Origin: JBDSKH01 sp035556655
Lineage (GTDB): Bacteria > Actinomycetota > Actinomycetes > Actinomycetales > Microbacteriaceae
Assembly (NCBI GenBank): GCA_035556655.1
Contig: DATMFW010000024.1
Span: forward strand, 1 to 64,000
DNA: 64,000 nucleotides
Direction of reading: 5' to 3'
The notes beneath the pieces were generated by a model, which did no database searches, had not been told where the DNA came from, and worked only from the letters and a program-made list of their open reading frames with translations. A program made the position numbers and the translations under genes. This document shows, piece by piece, positions 26,233 to 35,029 of the stretch. Positions within the stretch are counted from its first letter, which is position 1, and every line of letters starts with the position of its first letter.

Positions 26233-27794
26233 CCCGCCCCGCCGTCCGAGACACGATCGCCATCCGCCGCGCCCTCGTCTCGGTCTACGACAAGACCGGG
26301 CTGCCCGAGCTGGCGGCGGCCCTCGCCGCGGCCGGGGTCGAGATCGTGTCGACCGGGTCGACGGCGAAGCTCATCGCCGACGCCGACCATGCCGTCACCG
26401 AGGTCTCCGAGCTGACCGGATTCCCCGAGTCGCTCGACGGACGGGTGAAGACCCTGCACCCCGCCGTGCACGCGGGGCTGCTGGCCGACCTGCGGCTGCC
26501 GGAGCACGAGCAGCAGCTGGCCGACCTCGGCATCGCCGCGTTCGAGCTCGTGGTGTCGAACCTGTACCCGTTCGAGCAGACCGTCGCCTCGGGCGCCGAA
26601 CCGGATGCGGTGGTCGAGCAGATCGACATCGGCGGACCCTCGATGGTGCGCGGCGCGGCGAAGAACCACGCCAACGTCGCCGTCGTGACCTCGCCCGACC
26701 AGTACGGCGAACTGATCGCGGCGCTCGCCGACGGGGGCACCACCCTCGCCCAGCGCCGCGCACTCGCCGTCGCCGCGTTCCGGCACACCGCGAGCTACGA
26801 CATCGCGGTGGCGTCCTGGCTCGGCAACGTCGTCGCCCCGGACGACGAGGGCTCCGGCTTCCCGGGCTGGGTGGGCGCGAGCTGGCGCCGCGAGAGCGTG
26901 CTGCGCTACGGCGAGAACGCCCACCAGCGCGCCGCCCTGTACCGCGACTCCCGAGGGGGCGGCATCGCGCAGGCGACCAGGCTCGGCGGCAAGGAGATGT
27001 CGTACAACAACTACGTGGATGCCGACGCGGCCCTGCGCGCCGCCTACGACCACGAGGCTCCCGCCGTCGCGATCATCAAGCACGCCAACCCGTGCGGGAT
27101 CGCCACCGCATCCGACATCGCCGCCGCGCACGCCGCGGCGCATGCCTGCGACCCGGTGAGCGCCTACGGGGGTGTCATCGCCGCCAACCGGGTGATCACG
27201 CGCGCGGCCGCCGAGTCGATCGCCCCGATCTTCACCGAGGTCGTCGTGGCGCCCGGGTTCGAGCCGGAGGCGCTGGAGATCCTGCAGGCGAAGAAGAACC
27301 TGCGCCTGCTGCAGTTGCCCGCCGACTTCGCGCGCGGCGGCACCGAACTGCGCCCGGTGTCGGGCGGGCTGCTCATCCAGACCACCGACGCGCAGTTCGC
27401 CCCGCCGGAGCGCTGGACGCTCGTCGCGGGGGAGCCCGCCGATGCGGCGACCCTGGCCGACCTGGACTTCGCCTGGCGGGCCTGCCGGTCGGTCAAGTCG
27501 AACGCGATCCTGCTCGCCCGCGACGGCGCCTCGGTCGGGGTGGGCATGGGGCAGGTCAACCGGGTCGACTCGTGTCGACTGGCCGTGGAGCGGGCGGGGG
27601 AGCGCGCCGCGGGAAGCGTGGCGGCATCCGATGCGTTCTTCCCGTTCGCCGACGGCGCGCAGATCCTGTTCGATGCGGGCGTGCGCGCCATCGTCCAGCC
27701 CGGCGGATCGATCCGCGACGAGGAGGTCATCGCCGCCGCGACGGCCGCCGGTGTCACGATGTATCTCACCGACGAGAGGCACTTCTTCCATTGA
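26229..27794 (+). CDS. purH: bifunctional AICAR formyltransferase/IMP cyclohydrolase
   Basis: 521 residues, full length. The N-terminal MGS-like IMP cyclohydrolase domain (SVYDKTGLPELAAAL; STGSTAKLI; DGRVKTLHPAVHAGLLAD) is followed by the formyltransferase domain (RYGENAHQRAALYRD near 220; AIIKHANPCGIA near 280 with the Lys-His pair; SVKSNAILLARDG; DAFFPFADGAQIL). It catalyses the last two steps to IMP. The stop overlaps the TTG start of the next gene. Confidence 0.97.
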   Translation: MTRPAVRDTIAIRRALVSVYDKTGLPELAAALAAAGVEIVSTGSTAKLIADADHAVTEVSELTGFPESLDGRVKTLHPAVHAGLLADLRLPEHEQQLADLGIAAFELVVSNLYPFEQTVASGAEPDAVVEQIDIGGPSMVRGAAKNHANVAVVTSPDQYGELIAALADGGTTLAQRRALAVAAFRHTASYDIAVASWLGNVVAPDDEGSGFPGWVGASWRRESVLRYGENAHQRAALYRDSRGGGIAQATRLGGKEMSYNNYVDADAALRAAYDHEAPAVAIIKHANPCGIATASDIAAAHAAAHACDPVSAYGGVIAANRVITRAAAESIAPIFTEVVVAPGFEPEALEILQAKKNLRLLQLPADFARGGTELRPVSGGLLIQTTDAQFAPPERWTLVAGEPADAATLADLDFAWRACRSVKSNAILLARDGASVGVGMGQVNRVDSCRLAVERAGERAAGSVAASDAFFPFADGAQILFDAGVRAIVQPGGSIRDEEVIAAATAAGVTMYLTDERHFFH

Positions 27795-28549
27795 GCACGG
27801 CACTGGTCCGGCCCACCTCACGCCGCCTCGCCGAGGGGCAGCTGACCCATCTCGACCGGGTCGAGGTCGACATCGACCTCGCCGAGCGGCAGTGGGCCGC
27901 GTACTGCGACGCTCTCGAGGGCTGGGGCTTCGCCACGGTGCACGTGCCGGCCGCCGACGACCTGCCCGACTCGGTGTTCGTCGAGGACGCCGTGGTGATG
28001 TTCCGCGACCTCGCCGTGCTCACCAGCCCCGGTGCCGAGAGCCGCCGCGGTGAGACGGATGCGGTGGCCGCCACCCTCCGCGAGCTCGGGACCGAGACGG
28101 TCGCCCTCGAGCTCCCCGGAACACTCGACGGCGGCGATGTGCTCAAGGTCGGCGACACCGTCTACGTGGGGCAGGGCGGCCGCACCAACGGCGAGGGCAT
28201 CCGCCGGCTGCGGGCCCTGCTGACCCCGCGGGGCTGGACGGTCGTCGGCGTGCCGGTCACGAAGGTGCTGCACCTGAAGTCCGCCGTCACGGCGCTGCCC
28301 GACGGTACGGTGATCGGGCACCCCGACGACGTGGACCATCCGGGGCTCTTCCCGCGGTTCCTGCCCATGCCCGAGCACGGGGCGGCCGTCGTCGTGCTCG
28401 CGGAGGACACCGTGCTGATGGCCGCGTCGGTGCCGCGGTCGGCGGCGCTGGTGGAGAGCCTCGGCTACCGCGTCATCACGGTCGACGTCAGCGAGTTCGA
28501 GAAGCTCGAGGGCTGCGTGACCTGCCTGTCGGTGCGCATCCGGACCTAG
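27791..28549 (+). CDS. N(G),N(G)-dimethylarginine dimethylaminohydrolase
   Basis: A guanidino-group hydrolase of 252 residues (pentein fold) expected to convert methylated arginines to citrulline and methylamines. SVFVEDAVVMF near 60, LDGGDVL near 112, the catalytic histidine in KVLHLKS near 160, and EGCVTCLSV at the C-terminus with the nucleophile cysteine near 245 all match DDAH. The TTG start is inferred from the four-base overlap with purH. Cotranscription with purine genes is unusual and has no obvious metabolic reason. Confidence 0.87.
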   Translation: MSTALVRPTSRRLAEGQLTHLDRVEVDIDLAERQWAAYCDALEGWGFATVHVPAADDLPDSVFVEDAVVMFRDLAVLTSPGAESRRGETDAVAATLRELGTETVALELPGTLDGGDVLKVGDTVYVGQGGRTNGEGIRRLRALLTPRGWTVVGVPVTKVLHLKSAVTALPDGTVIGHPDDVDHPGLFPRFLPMPEHGAAVVVLAEDTVLMAASVPRSAALVESLGYRVITVDVSEFEKLEGCVTCLSVRIRT

Positions 28550-28591
28550 TCGTCGCCCCTCCGATGCTTGTCCGCCCGCCCGCGGCGGGTC

Positions 28592-28645
28592 TAGTCTGGA
28601 GGGCTGCCCGGTGATGGTCCGGGACGAGACCACGGGGAGGCCGAC
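28592..28645 (+). promoter_or_regulatory. promoter and leader of the ABC exporter operon
   Basis: TAGTCT (28592-28597) is a likely -10 box. A strong Shine-Dalgarno sequence, GGGGAGG (28634-28640), stands five bases before the ATG of a 25-codon ORF, while the exporter ATG 178 bases further has no comparable site. Confidence 0.5.
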
Positions 28646-28723
28646 ATGAGGAACACCGCTACGACGACGAAGGTCGTGTCGCGTGTCGCTGTGTTCGCCG
28701 GACTCCCGGCCCGGCGACCGTAA
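28646..28723 (+). CDS. 25-residue leader peptide upstream of ABC exporter
   Basis: The ORF runs from ATG to TAA. It opens MRNTATTTKVVS and ends GLPARRP. It has the best ribosome binding site in the region and lies 100 bases before the first exporter gene in the same direction, so it is a candidate regulatory leader ORF of the kind that senses ribosome stalling. The 3' end overlaps GC-rich potential stems (CCGG-ACTC-CCGG; further on GCGGC-CCGCGT-GCCGC). The function is inferred from placement only. It is too short to confirm by family. Confidence 0.5.
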   Translation: MRNTATTTKVVSRVAVFAGLPARRP

Positions 28724-28823
28724 CGACCGCCCCGCTCCAGGTCTTCCGCGGCCCGCGTGCCGCAGCATCCACCACATCCCATCCGACCGCGACGCCTCCG
28801 CGTCCGCGACTTCGAAAAGCGCC

Positions 28824-30632
28824 ATGTCCGACTCTGCTCGTCCCGCCACGCGCGGGACCATCCGCACGATGCTGCGGATCCTTCCGTACGTCCGTCCTGC
28901 CCTGCCGCGCATCGGTCTCGGCATGGTCTCGGCACTGCTGGCGGCATTGGTCTCGCTCGCCATCCCGCTCGTTCTGCAGAACCTCGTCGACGGCCCGCTG
29001 TCGACGGGCGACGGATCCCAGATCTGGCCCGCCGCGCTGATCGTGCTGGGGCTGGGGGTACTCGAGGCGATCCTCATCGCGCTGCGGCGCTGGTTCGTGC
29101 TCACGCCGGGAACCCACGTCGAGGCGGCCATGCGCAACCGCCTGTACGCCCAGCTGCAAGACCTGCCGGTCGCCTTCCACGACCGCTGGCAGAGCGGGCA
29201 GCTGCTGTCGCGGTCGATGAGCGACATCGGCCTGATCCGGCGCTGGCTGGCCTTCGGTGTCGTGCTGCTCGTGGTCAACCTGCTGACCGTCGTCATCGGA
29301 TTCGGCGTCCTGTTTTCCTACAGCTGGATCCTCGCGGTGGTATTCGTCGTGTGCTCGATCCCGCTGTGGATCTACGGCTTCGTCTTCGAAGAGAAGTACT
29401 CGGTCGTCGCCCGCCGGTCGCAGGACCAGCAGGGCGACCTGGCGACCGCCGTCGAGGAGAGCGTCCACGGCATCCGGGTGCTCAAGGCGTTCGGCCGCGG
29501 ACGGCATTCGCTGGAGAAGTTCACCCGGCAGGCGGAGGCACTGCGGGGAACGGAGATCGAGAAGGCGCGCGCCATCGCCGGCATCTGGCTGTGGCTGCTG
29601 CTGGTGCCCGACGTCGCGTTCGCGCTCTGCCTGCTCGGCGGGGTGTGGCTGGCCGGCACCGACCAGCTGACCGTCGGCCAGCTGTTCGCGTTCTTCGCCA
29701 CCGCGACCGTCCTGCGCTGGCCGATCGAGTCGATCGGCTTCCTGCTGTCGATGACCTTCGACACCCGCACAGCGATCGACCGGTTGTTCGAAGTGCTCGA
29801 TGAGCAGAACACCATCGTCGATCCGGAGAACCCGGTCAGCATCGACAAGCCCATCGGGCGGCTGACGTTCGACTCCGCGCACTTCCGGTACCAGGACTCG
29901 CCCGAGCAGGTCCCGGATCTGCTCGACGGCATCGAACTGGAACTCGAACCCGGCGAGACCATGGCCCTCGTCGGCCTCACCGGCTCGGGCAAGACCACCC
30001 TGACGGCGCTCGCCACGCGCCTCTACGACGTGACCGGCGGCGCCGTGCGCCTCGACGGGGTCGACATCCGCGACCTCAGCCGCGAAGAGCTGCGCCGCCA
30101 CATCGCGATGGCCTTCGAGGACGCGACGCTGTTCTCGGCATCCGTACGCGAGAACGTGCTGCTCGGACGTCCCGAGCTGGCAGGCGGTGGTCCGGAGGCC
30201 GACGCGGCACTGGCCGAGGCGCTCCAGATCGCCCAGGCCGACTTCGTCGCCGAACTGCCGCAGGGTGCCGAGACCCGGGTCGGGGAGGAGGGGCTCTCGC
30301 TGTCCGGGGGTCAGCGCCAGCGTCTCGCGCTCGCCCGCGCCGTGGCGGCCAAACCCGCCGTGCTGGTGCTCGATGATCCGCTATCGGCCCTCGACGTCGA
30401 CACCGAGGCGCGGGTCGAAGCCGGCCTCCGCAGCGTGCTCGCCACCACCACCGCCCTGGTCGTCGCCCACCGTCCCTCCACGGTGCAGCTCGCCGACCGC
30501 GTGGCGCTGCTCGAGAACGGGCGCATCACCGCCGTCGGCCGGCATTCCGACCTGCTGGCCCGCAACGAGCACTACCGCTACGTGATCTCGTCGCTCGACG
30601 AGGACCGCACCACCGAGGAGGTGACCGCATGA
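28824..30632 (+). CDS. ABC exporter half-transporter (permease plus ATPase), subunit 1
   Basis: 602 residues from ATG 28824. Six transmembrane helices (about residues 15-320, ABC_membrane type 1) precede a nucleotide-binding domain. Walker A GLTGSGKTT is near 390, Q-loop AFEDATLF, signature LSLSGGQRQRLALARA near 493, and then VLVLDDPLSALD, where the usual catalytic glutamate after Walker B is aspartate (DD). This degenerate site is typical of heterodimeric exporters such as TM287/288. It overlaps its partner by four bases. The substrate is probably a drug or lipid. Confidence 0.9.
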   Translation: MSDSARPATRGTIRTMLRILPYVRPALPRIGLGMVSALLAALVSLAIPLVLQNLVDGPLSTGDGSQIWPAALIVLGLGVLEAILIALRRWFVLTPGTHVEAAMRNRLYAQLQDLPVAFHDRWQSGQLLSRSMSDIGLIRRWLAFGVVLLVVNLLTVVIGFGVLFSYSWILAVVFVVCSIPLWIYGFVFEEKYSVVARRSQDQQGDLATAVEESVHGIRVLKAFGRGRHSLEKFTRQAEALRGTEIEKARAIAGIWLWLLLVPDVAFALCLLGGVWLAGTDQLTVGQLFAFFATATVLRWPIESIGFLLSMTFDTRTAIDRLFEVLDEQNTIVDPENPVSIDKPIGRLTFDSAHFRYQDSPEQVPDLLDGIELELEPGETMALVGLTGSGKTTLTALATRLYDVTGGAVRLDGVDIRDLSREELRRHIAMAFEDATLFSASVRENVLLGRPELAGGGPEADAALAEALQIAQADFVAELPQGAETRVGEEGLSLSGGQRQRLALARAVAAKPAVLVLDDPLSALDVDTEARVEAGLRSVLATTTALVVAHRPSTVQLADRVALLENGRITAVGRHSDLLARNEHYRYVISSLDEDRTTEEVTA

Positions 30633-32437
30633 GCAGCGTCGAAGGAGTCGAAGGCGAGGAGCGCGACGACTACACCCGCGCCGAGAGCCGCCTGGTGCGC
30701 CAGCGCTCGATGCGCCTGCTGCGGGCTCTGCTGCAGCCGCTGCGCGGCCGGCTCGTCCTCGCCGTGGTGGTCGTCGTTCTCAGCACGGCCCTGCAGGTCA
30801 CCGGGCCGGCGCTGATCGCGTTCGGGATCGACGCCGGGCTGCCCGCGGTGCTCGACGGAGACCCGAAGCCGCTGATCTTCGTCGTGGCGGCGTACCTGCT
30901 GGCCGGGATCGCCGGCGCGGTGCTGATCTCGCAGTACACGATCCTGTCGGCGCGCATCAGCCAGGCCGTCCTGCTCGAGTTGCGCACCCGGGTGTTCCTG
31001 CACGCGCAGCGGCTCAGCCTCGAGTTCCACGAGAGTTACACCTCGGGGCGCATCATCGCGCGGCAGACCAGCGACCTGGAGTCGATCCGCGAACTGCTCG
31101 ACGAGGGTGTGAACGGCCTGGTCCGCGGCGTGTTGTACATGGGCTTCGTCGCGATCGCGCTCGTGCTGCTGGACCCCTGGAGCGGCCTGGTGCTCGCCGG
31201 GTCGCTCGTGCCCCTCATCCTGCTCACCCGCTGGTTCCAGGTGCGCTCGCAGCAGCTGTTCCGGGCGACCCGGGTGTTCTCGGCCCGGCTCATCGTGCAC
31301 TTCGTCGAGACCATGACCGGCATCCGGGCGGTGAAGGCGTTCCGCAAGGAGGGCCGCAACGAGAAGGAGTACGCCGGGCACGTCGAGGAGTACCGCAATG
31401 CGAACGCCCGGGTCATCCAGCTGTTCGGCATCTTCGATCCGGGGCTCATCCTCATCGGCAACGTCGCGGTCGGGATCGTCTTGATCGTCGGCGGGTTCCG
31501 CGTCGTCGGGGGTGCTCTCGAGGTTGGCGCGCTGCTTGCGGTCGTGCTGTACACCCGGCGCTTCTTCGACCCGATGGAGGAGATGGCGCAGTTCTACAAC
31601 TCGTACCAGTCGGCTGCGGCGGCCCTGGAGAAGATCTCGGGCGTGCTCGAGGAGCGCCCGAGCGTCGCCGACCCCACGCAGCCGATCGACCTGTGGCACG
31701 CCCGCGGTGCCGTCGACTTCGACGACGTGCAGTTCGCCTACTCCGGCGACCGGATCGTGCTGCCCGAGTTCGACCTGCACATCCCCGCCGGTCAGACCGT
31801 GGCGCTGGTCGGCTCGACCGGCGCCGGCAAGTCGACGCTGGCCAAGCTGCTCGCCCGGTTCTACGACCCCAGTGCCGGGTCGGTGTCGCTCGACGGTGTC
31901 GACCTGCGTCGCATGCACCCCAAGGACCTGCGGCGCGCGATCGTCATGGTGACCCAGGAGGCCTACCTGTTCAGCGGCACGGTGGCCGAGAACATCGCGC
32001 TCGGCAAGCCCGATGCGACCCTCGACGAGATCCACGCGGCGGCGCGCGCGGTGGGCGCCCACGAGTTCATCAGCGCCCTGCCCGACGGATATGACACCGA
32101 CGTGAACAAGCGCGGCGGGCGGGTCTCTGCCGGGCAGCGGCAGCTGCTGTCGTTCGCGCGGGCGTTCCTCGCCGACCCGGCGGTGCTGATCCTCGACGAG
32201 GCCACCGCGTCGCTCGACATCCCGAGCGAGCGTCTCGTCCAGGAGGGTCTGACCACCCTGCTCGCCGACCGCACGGCGGTCATCATCGCGCATCGTCTGT
32301 CGACGGTGTCGATCGCCGACCGGGTGCTCGTCATGGAGCGGGGTCGCATCGTCGAGGACGGCACACCGGCCGAGCTGATCTCGGGCACCGGGCGGTTCGC
32401 GAAGCTGCACGCCGCGTGGCGGGATTCGCTAGTGTGA
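30629..32437 (+). CDS. ABC exporter half-transporter, subunit 2
   Basis: 602 residues: an N-terminal charged stretch, six membrane helices (about 40-335), then an ATPase domain with Walker A GSTGAGKST near 397, Q-loop VTQEAYLF, signature RVSAGQRQLLSFARA near 500, Walker B VLILDEATASLD with an intact catalytic glutamate, and the H-loop IIAHRLSTV. Together with subunit 1 it has one consensus and one degenerate site, as in asymmetric multidrug exporters. Substrate unknown. Confidence 0.92.
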   Translation: MSSVEGVEGEERDDYTRAESRLVRQRSMRLLRALLQPLRGRLVLAVVVVVLSTALQVTGPALIAFGIDAGLPAVLDGDPKPLIFVVAAYLLAGIAGAVLISQYTILSARISQAVLLELRTRVFLHAQRLSLEFHESYTSGRIIARQTSDLESIRELLDEGVNGLVRGVLYMGFVAIALVLLDPWSGLVLAGSLVPLILLTRWFQVRSQQLFRATRVFSARLIVHFVETMTGIRAVKAFRKEGRNEKEYAGHVEEYRNANARVIQLFGIFDPGLILIGNVAVGIVLIVGGFRVVGGALEVGALLAVVLYTRRFFDPMEEMAQFYNSYQSAAAALEKISGVLEERPSVADPTQPIDLWHARGAVDFDDVQFAYSGDRIVLPEFDLHIPAGQTVALVGSTGAGKSTLAKLLARFYDPSAGSVSLDGVDLRRMHPKDLRRAIVMVTQEAYLFSGTVAENIALGKPDATLDEIHAAARAVGAHEFISALPDGYDTDVNKRGGRVSAGQRQLLSFARAFLADPAVLILDEATASLDIPSERLVQEGLTTLLADRTAVIIAHRLSTVSIADRVLVMERGRIVEDGTPAELISGTGRFAKLHAAWRDSLV

Positions 32438-32440
32438 CGC

Positions 32441-32867
32441 ATGCCCACGATCACCCCCTTCCTCTAGTTCGACGACGATCTGGAACAGGCGATCGAGTTC
32501 TACGGCTCGATCTTCGGCGACCTCTCGCCGCGCGATGGGCAGCGGCGGCCGGACGGCACGCTGTTCGGCGGGGCAGACCTTCAGCGGCCTCAACGGCGGT
32601 CCGGGTCACCCACACTCGGACGCGTTCTCGATGTTCCTGCGGGTGTCCGGGCAGGACGAGGTCGACCACTACTGGGAGGCGCTGCTCGCCGGGGGCGGGC
32701 GACCGTCCCGGTGTGGCTGGCTCGTGGACCGGTTCGGGCTGTCGTGGCAGGTGATCCCCGACGAGCTGCTCGCCGCGATGACCGACCCGGACCCCGAGAA
32801 GGCGGAGTACGCCGTGCAGGCGATGCTGAAGCAGCAGAAGATCGTGATCAGCGAGTTGTTCGGATAG
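32441..32867 (+). pseudogene. broken VOC/PhnB-like gene
   Basis: The start reads MPTITPFL and then TAG where relatives have tryptophan (FLWFDD), so a single G-to-A change has made a stop. FDDDLEQAIEFYGSIFG continues in the same frame, but the rest (FSGLNGGPGHPHSDAFSMF ... CGWLVDRFGLSWQVIP ... AVQAMLKQQKI) is in another frame after a shift near 32570-32580. The remaining length is also shorter than the usual ~150 residues, consistent with an internal loss. Intact homologues belong to the glyoxalase/VOC family. A palindromic repeat follows the old stop. Confidence 0.85.
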
Positions 32868-32936
32868 GTCTCGACACGCGCTGCGCGCTACTCGACCAGC
32901 GGGGAGCGCTGCGCGCTACTCGACCAGCGGGGGGTC
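32867..32936. repeat. palindromic repeat, one and a half copies
   Basis: GGTCTCGACACGCG through CGCGCTACTCGACC forms one full palindrome (32867-32900). A second half copy, GCGCTGCGCGCTACTCGACC, follows and runs into the 3' end of the alkyltransferase-like gene. Confidence 0.75.
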
Positions 32937-33242
32937 GTAGCGCGCCACGCGCAGGTCGACGCGGTAGCTGGAGCGGTCGGCCGACCACACCAGGGGCGTG
33001 CCCTCCGCCCGGTAGTGCTCGAGGGCGCGCTGCTCGTGGTCTCTGACCGGGTGACCCGAGGCCCGCACCACCCGCCACCACGGCACATCGCCGCCGTAGT
33101 AGGCCATCACCGCCCCCACGGCGCGCGGGGCGCGCGACCCGATCGCCGCGGCGATGTCGCCGTAGGCCATCGCGAGGCCCTCGGGGATGCCGGCCACGAC
33201 ATCCAGCACCGCCTCGGCGAACTCGGGGTTCGGCTGCGGCAT
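32916..33242 (-). CDS. alkyltransferase-like (MGMT/ATL) protein
   Basis: 108 residues, ATG start. The DNA-binding domain of O6-alkylguanine alkyltransferases is present: AYGDIAAAIGSRAPRAVGAVMAY, then PWWRVVRASG, where the alkyl-accepting cysteine of PCHRV is tryptophan. This is the ATL arrangement, which binds O6-alkylguanine without repairing it and hands it to excision repair. The final residues PPLVE and the stop come from a palindromic repeat. It starts four bases after the GNAT stop, so the two are likely cotranscribed. Confidence 0.88.
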   Translation of the reverse strand: MPQPNPEFAEAVLDVVAGIPEGLAMAYGDIAAAIGSRAPRAVGAVMAYYGGDVPWWRVVRASGHPVRDHEQRALEHYRAEGTPLVWSADRSSYRVDLRVARYDPPLVE

Positions 33243-33246
33243 CGCC

Positions 33247-33699
33247 TCAGAGCGAGAGCGCGCCGAGCACCTCGCCGTACGGGGTCTGCCCGACGACCTG
33301 GAAGCCCACGGCCTCGAAGAACCGGCCGGGCCCGGCCTCGCCCGGAGCCCACACCACGGTGGCCCGGTCGAACCCGCGAGCGCGTGCCTCATCGGCGAAT
33401 GCCTGCACGGCGAACCGGCCGACGCCCCTGCCCTGCGCGGTCGCGGCGACGTCGATGCGCCAGATCGCGGCCCGCAGGAAGTCCTCGGCGGCGTCGGGGT
33501 CGAAGTTGCCCATGATGTAGCCCACGACCTCGTCGCCGTCGCGGATCACCCGGGGCCAGGAGTTGGCGGGATCGAGCATCTGCTCGAGATGTTCGTAGGT
33601 CTCGGGCTCGAGGAATGCCTCTTGCCCGGGCTTGAGGGTCAGGTTGTTCGCCGCGGCAGCCGTCTCGGCACCCAGCTCTTCCAGTCTCAGCTCCGCCAT
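33247..33699 (-). CDS. GNAT-family N-acetyltransferase
   Basis: 150 residues from the ATG giving AELRLEELGAET; a longer frame start lies 30 bases upstream. GNAT motifs: VVGYIMGNFD near 72, RIDVAATAQGRGVGRFAVQAF near 90-110 (acetyl-CoA pyrophosphate loop), and GFDRATVVWAPGEAGPGRFFEAVGFQVVG. The acceptor is unknown. It heads a short operon with the alkyltransferase-like gene and is divergent from icd. Confidence 0.87.
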   Translation of the reverse strand: MAELRLEELGAETAAAANNLTLKPGQEAFLEPETYEHLEQMLDPANSWPRVIRDGDEVVGYIMGNFDPDAAEDFLRAAIWRIDVAATAQGRGVGRFAVQAFADEARARGFDRATVVWAPGEAGPGRFFEAVGFQVVGQTPYGEVLGALSL

Positions 33700-33736
33700 G
33701 AGGACCAGGCTAACCTGCTCGACCGGCAACGGGAGA

Positions 33737-33776
33737 TTTATCTCGATGTCGAGATAAAGCCGAAAGCCGGTAGAGT
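33737..33776 (+). promoter_or_regulatory. icd promoter with 22-base palindromic operator
   Basis: TTTATCTCGA and TCGAGATAAA flank a central TG (33737-33758), a palindrome with perfect ten-base arms. A TAGAGT -10 box is at 33771-33776, so the palindrome covers the -35 region and a bound protein would repress. The core TTATCTCG-N4-CGAGA recurs at the sucC promoter, which also has a TAGAGT box. Confidence 0.7.
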
Positions 33777-33814
33777 GTTCCGCGGCTCACCAGGCAACGA
33801 AACGAGAGGCTCCC

Positions 33815-35029
33815 GTGGACAAGATCAAGGTCGAGGGAACGGTCGTCGAACTCGACGGCGACGAGATGACCCGCATCATCTGGCAGTTCATCAAGGACCG
33901 CCTCATCCACCCGTACCTCGACATCACGCTCGACTATTACGACCTCGGGATCGAGCACCGCGACGCGACCGACGACCAGGTCACGATCGACGCAGCCCAC
34001 GCGATCCAGAAGCACGGCGTCGGCGTCAAGTGCGCGACGATCACCCCCGACGAGGCCCGCGTCGAGGAGTTCGGCCTGAAGAAGATGTGGAAGAGCCCGA
34101 ACGGCACGATCCGCAACATCCTCGGCGGCGTGATCTTCCGCGAGCCGATCATCATCAGCAACATCCCGCGCCTGGTTCCCGGCTGGAACAAGCCGATCAT
34201 CGTCGGCCGCCACGCATTCGGCGACCAGTACCGGGCCACCGACTTCACCTTCGACGGGCCGGGCACGCTCACGATGTCCTTCGCTCCGGCCGACGGCAGC
34301 GAGCCGCGCACGTTCGAGGTGTTCCAGGCTCCCGGCTCCGGGATCGCGATGGGCATGTACAACCTCGACGAGTCGATCCGCGACTTCGCGCGCGCCTCGC
34401 TCAACTACGGCCTCGCGCGCAACTACCCGGTGTACCTCTCGACCAAGAACACGATCCTCAAGGCCTACGACGGCCGCTTCAAGGACCTCTTCCAGGAGGT
34501 CTACGACGCCGAGTTCAAGGCGCAGTTCGAGAAGGCCGGCCTCACCTACGAGCACCGCCTGATCGACGACATGGTCGCCTCCGCCCTGAAGTGGGAGGGC
34601 GGCTACGTCTGGGCCACCAAGAACTACGACGGCGACGTGCAGTCCGACACCGTCGCGCAGGGATTCGGCTCGCTCGGCCTGATGACCTCGGTGCTCACCA
34701 CGCCCGACGGCAAGATCGTCGAGGCCGAGGCGGCGCACGGTACCGTCACGCGGCACTACCGCCAGCACCAGCAGGGCAAGCCCACCTCGACGAACCCGAT
34801 CGCCTCGATCTACGCCTGGACGCGCGGTCTCGCGCACCGCGGCAAGCTCGACGGCAACCAGGCGCTCATCGACTTCAGCGAGACCCTCGAGGATGTGGTG
34901 ATCAAGACCGTCGAGAGCGGCAAGATGACCAAGGACCTCGCCCTGCTGATCTCGGACGACGCGCCCTGGCAGACCACCGAGGACTTCCTGGCCTCGCTCG
35001 ACGAGAACCTGCAGGCGCGACTCGGCTAG
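33815..35029 (+). CDS. icd: NADP-dependent isocitrate dehydrogenase (homodimeric, eukaryote-like type)
   Basis: 404 residues. The opening VELDGDEMTRIIWQFIKDRLI and blocks KCATITPDEARVEEF, SPNGTIRNILGG, GRHAFGDQYRATD, LIDDMVASALKWEGG and EAAHGTVTRHYRQHQ match the IDH1-like subfamily rather than the E. coli-type enzyme. It oxidises isocitrate to 2-oxoglutarate in the TCA cycle, forming NADPH. GTG start with GAGAGG upstream. The stop shares the tetramer CTAG with the stop of the convergent gene. Confidence 0.97.
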   Translation: MDKIKVEGTVVELDGDEMTRIIWQFIKDRLIHPYLDITLDYYDLGIEHRDATDDQVTIDAAHAIQKHGVGVKCATITPDEARVEEFGLKKMWKSPNGTIRNILGGVIFREPIIISNIPRLVPGWNKPIIVGRHAFGDQYRATDFTFDGPGTLTMSFAPADGSEPRTFEVFQAPGSGIAMGMYNLDESIRDFARASLNYGLARNYPVYLSTKNTILKAYDGRFKDLFQEVYDAEFKAQFEKAGLTYEHRLIDDMVASALKWEGGYVWATKNYDGDVQSDTVAQGFGSLGLMTSVLTTPDGKIVEAEAAHGTVTRHYRQHQQGKPTSTNPIASIYAWTRGLAHRGKLDGNQALIDFSETLEDVVIKTVESGKMTKDLALLISDDAPWQTTEDFLASLDENLQARLG

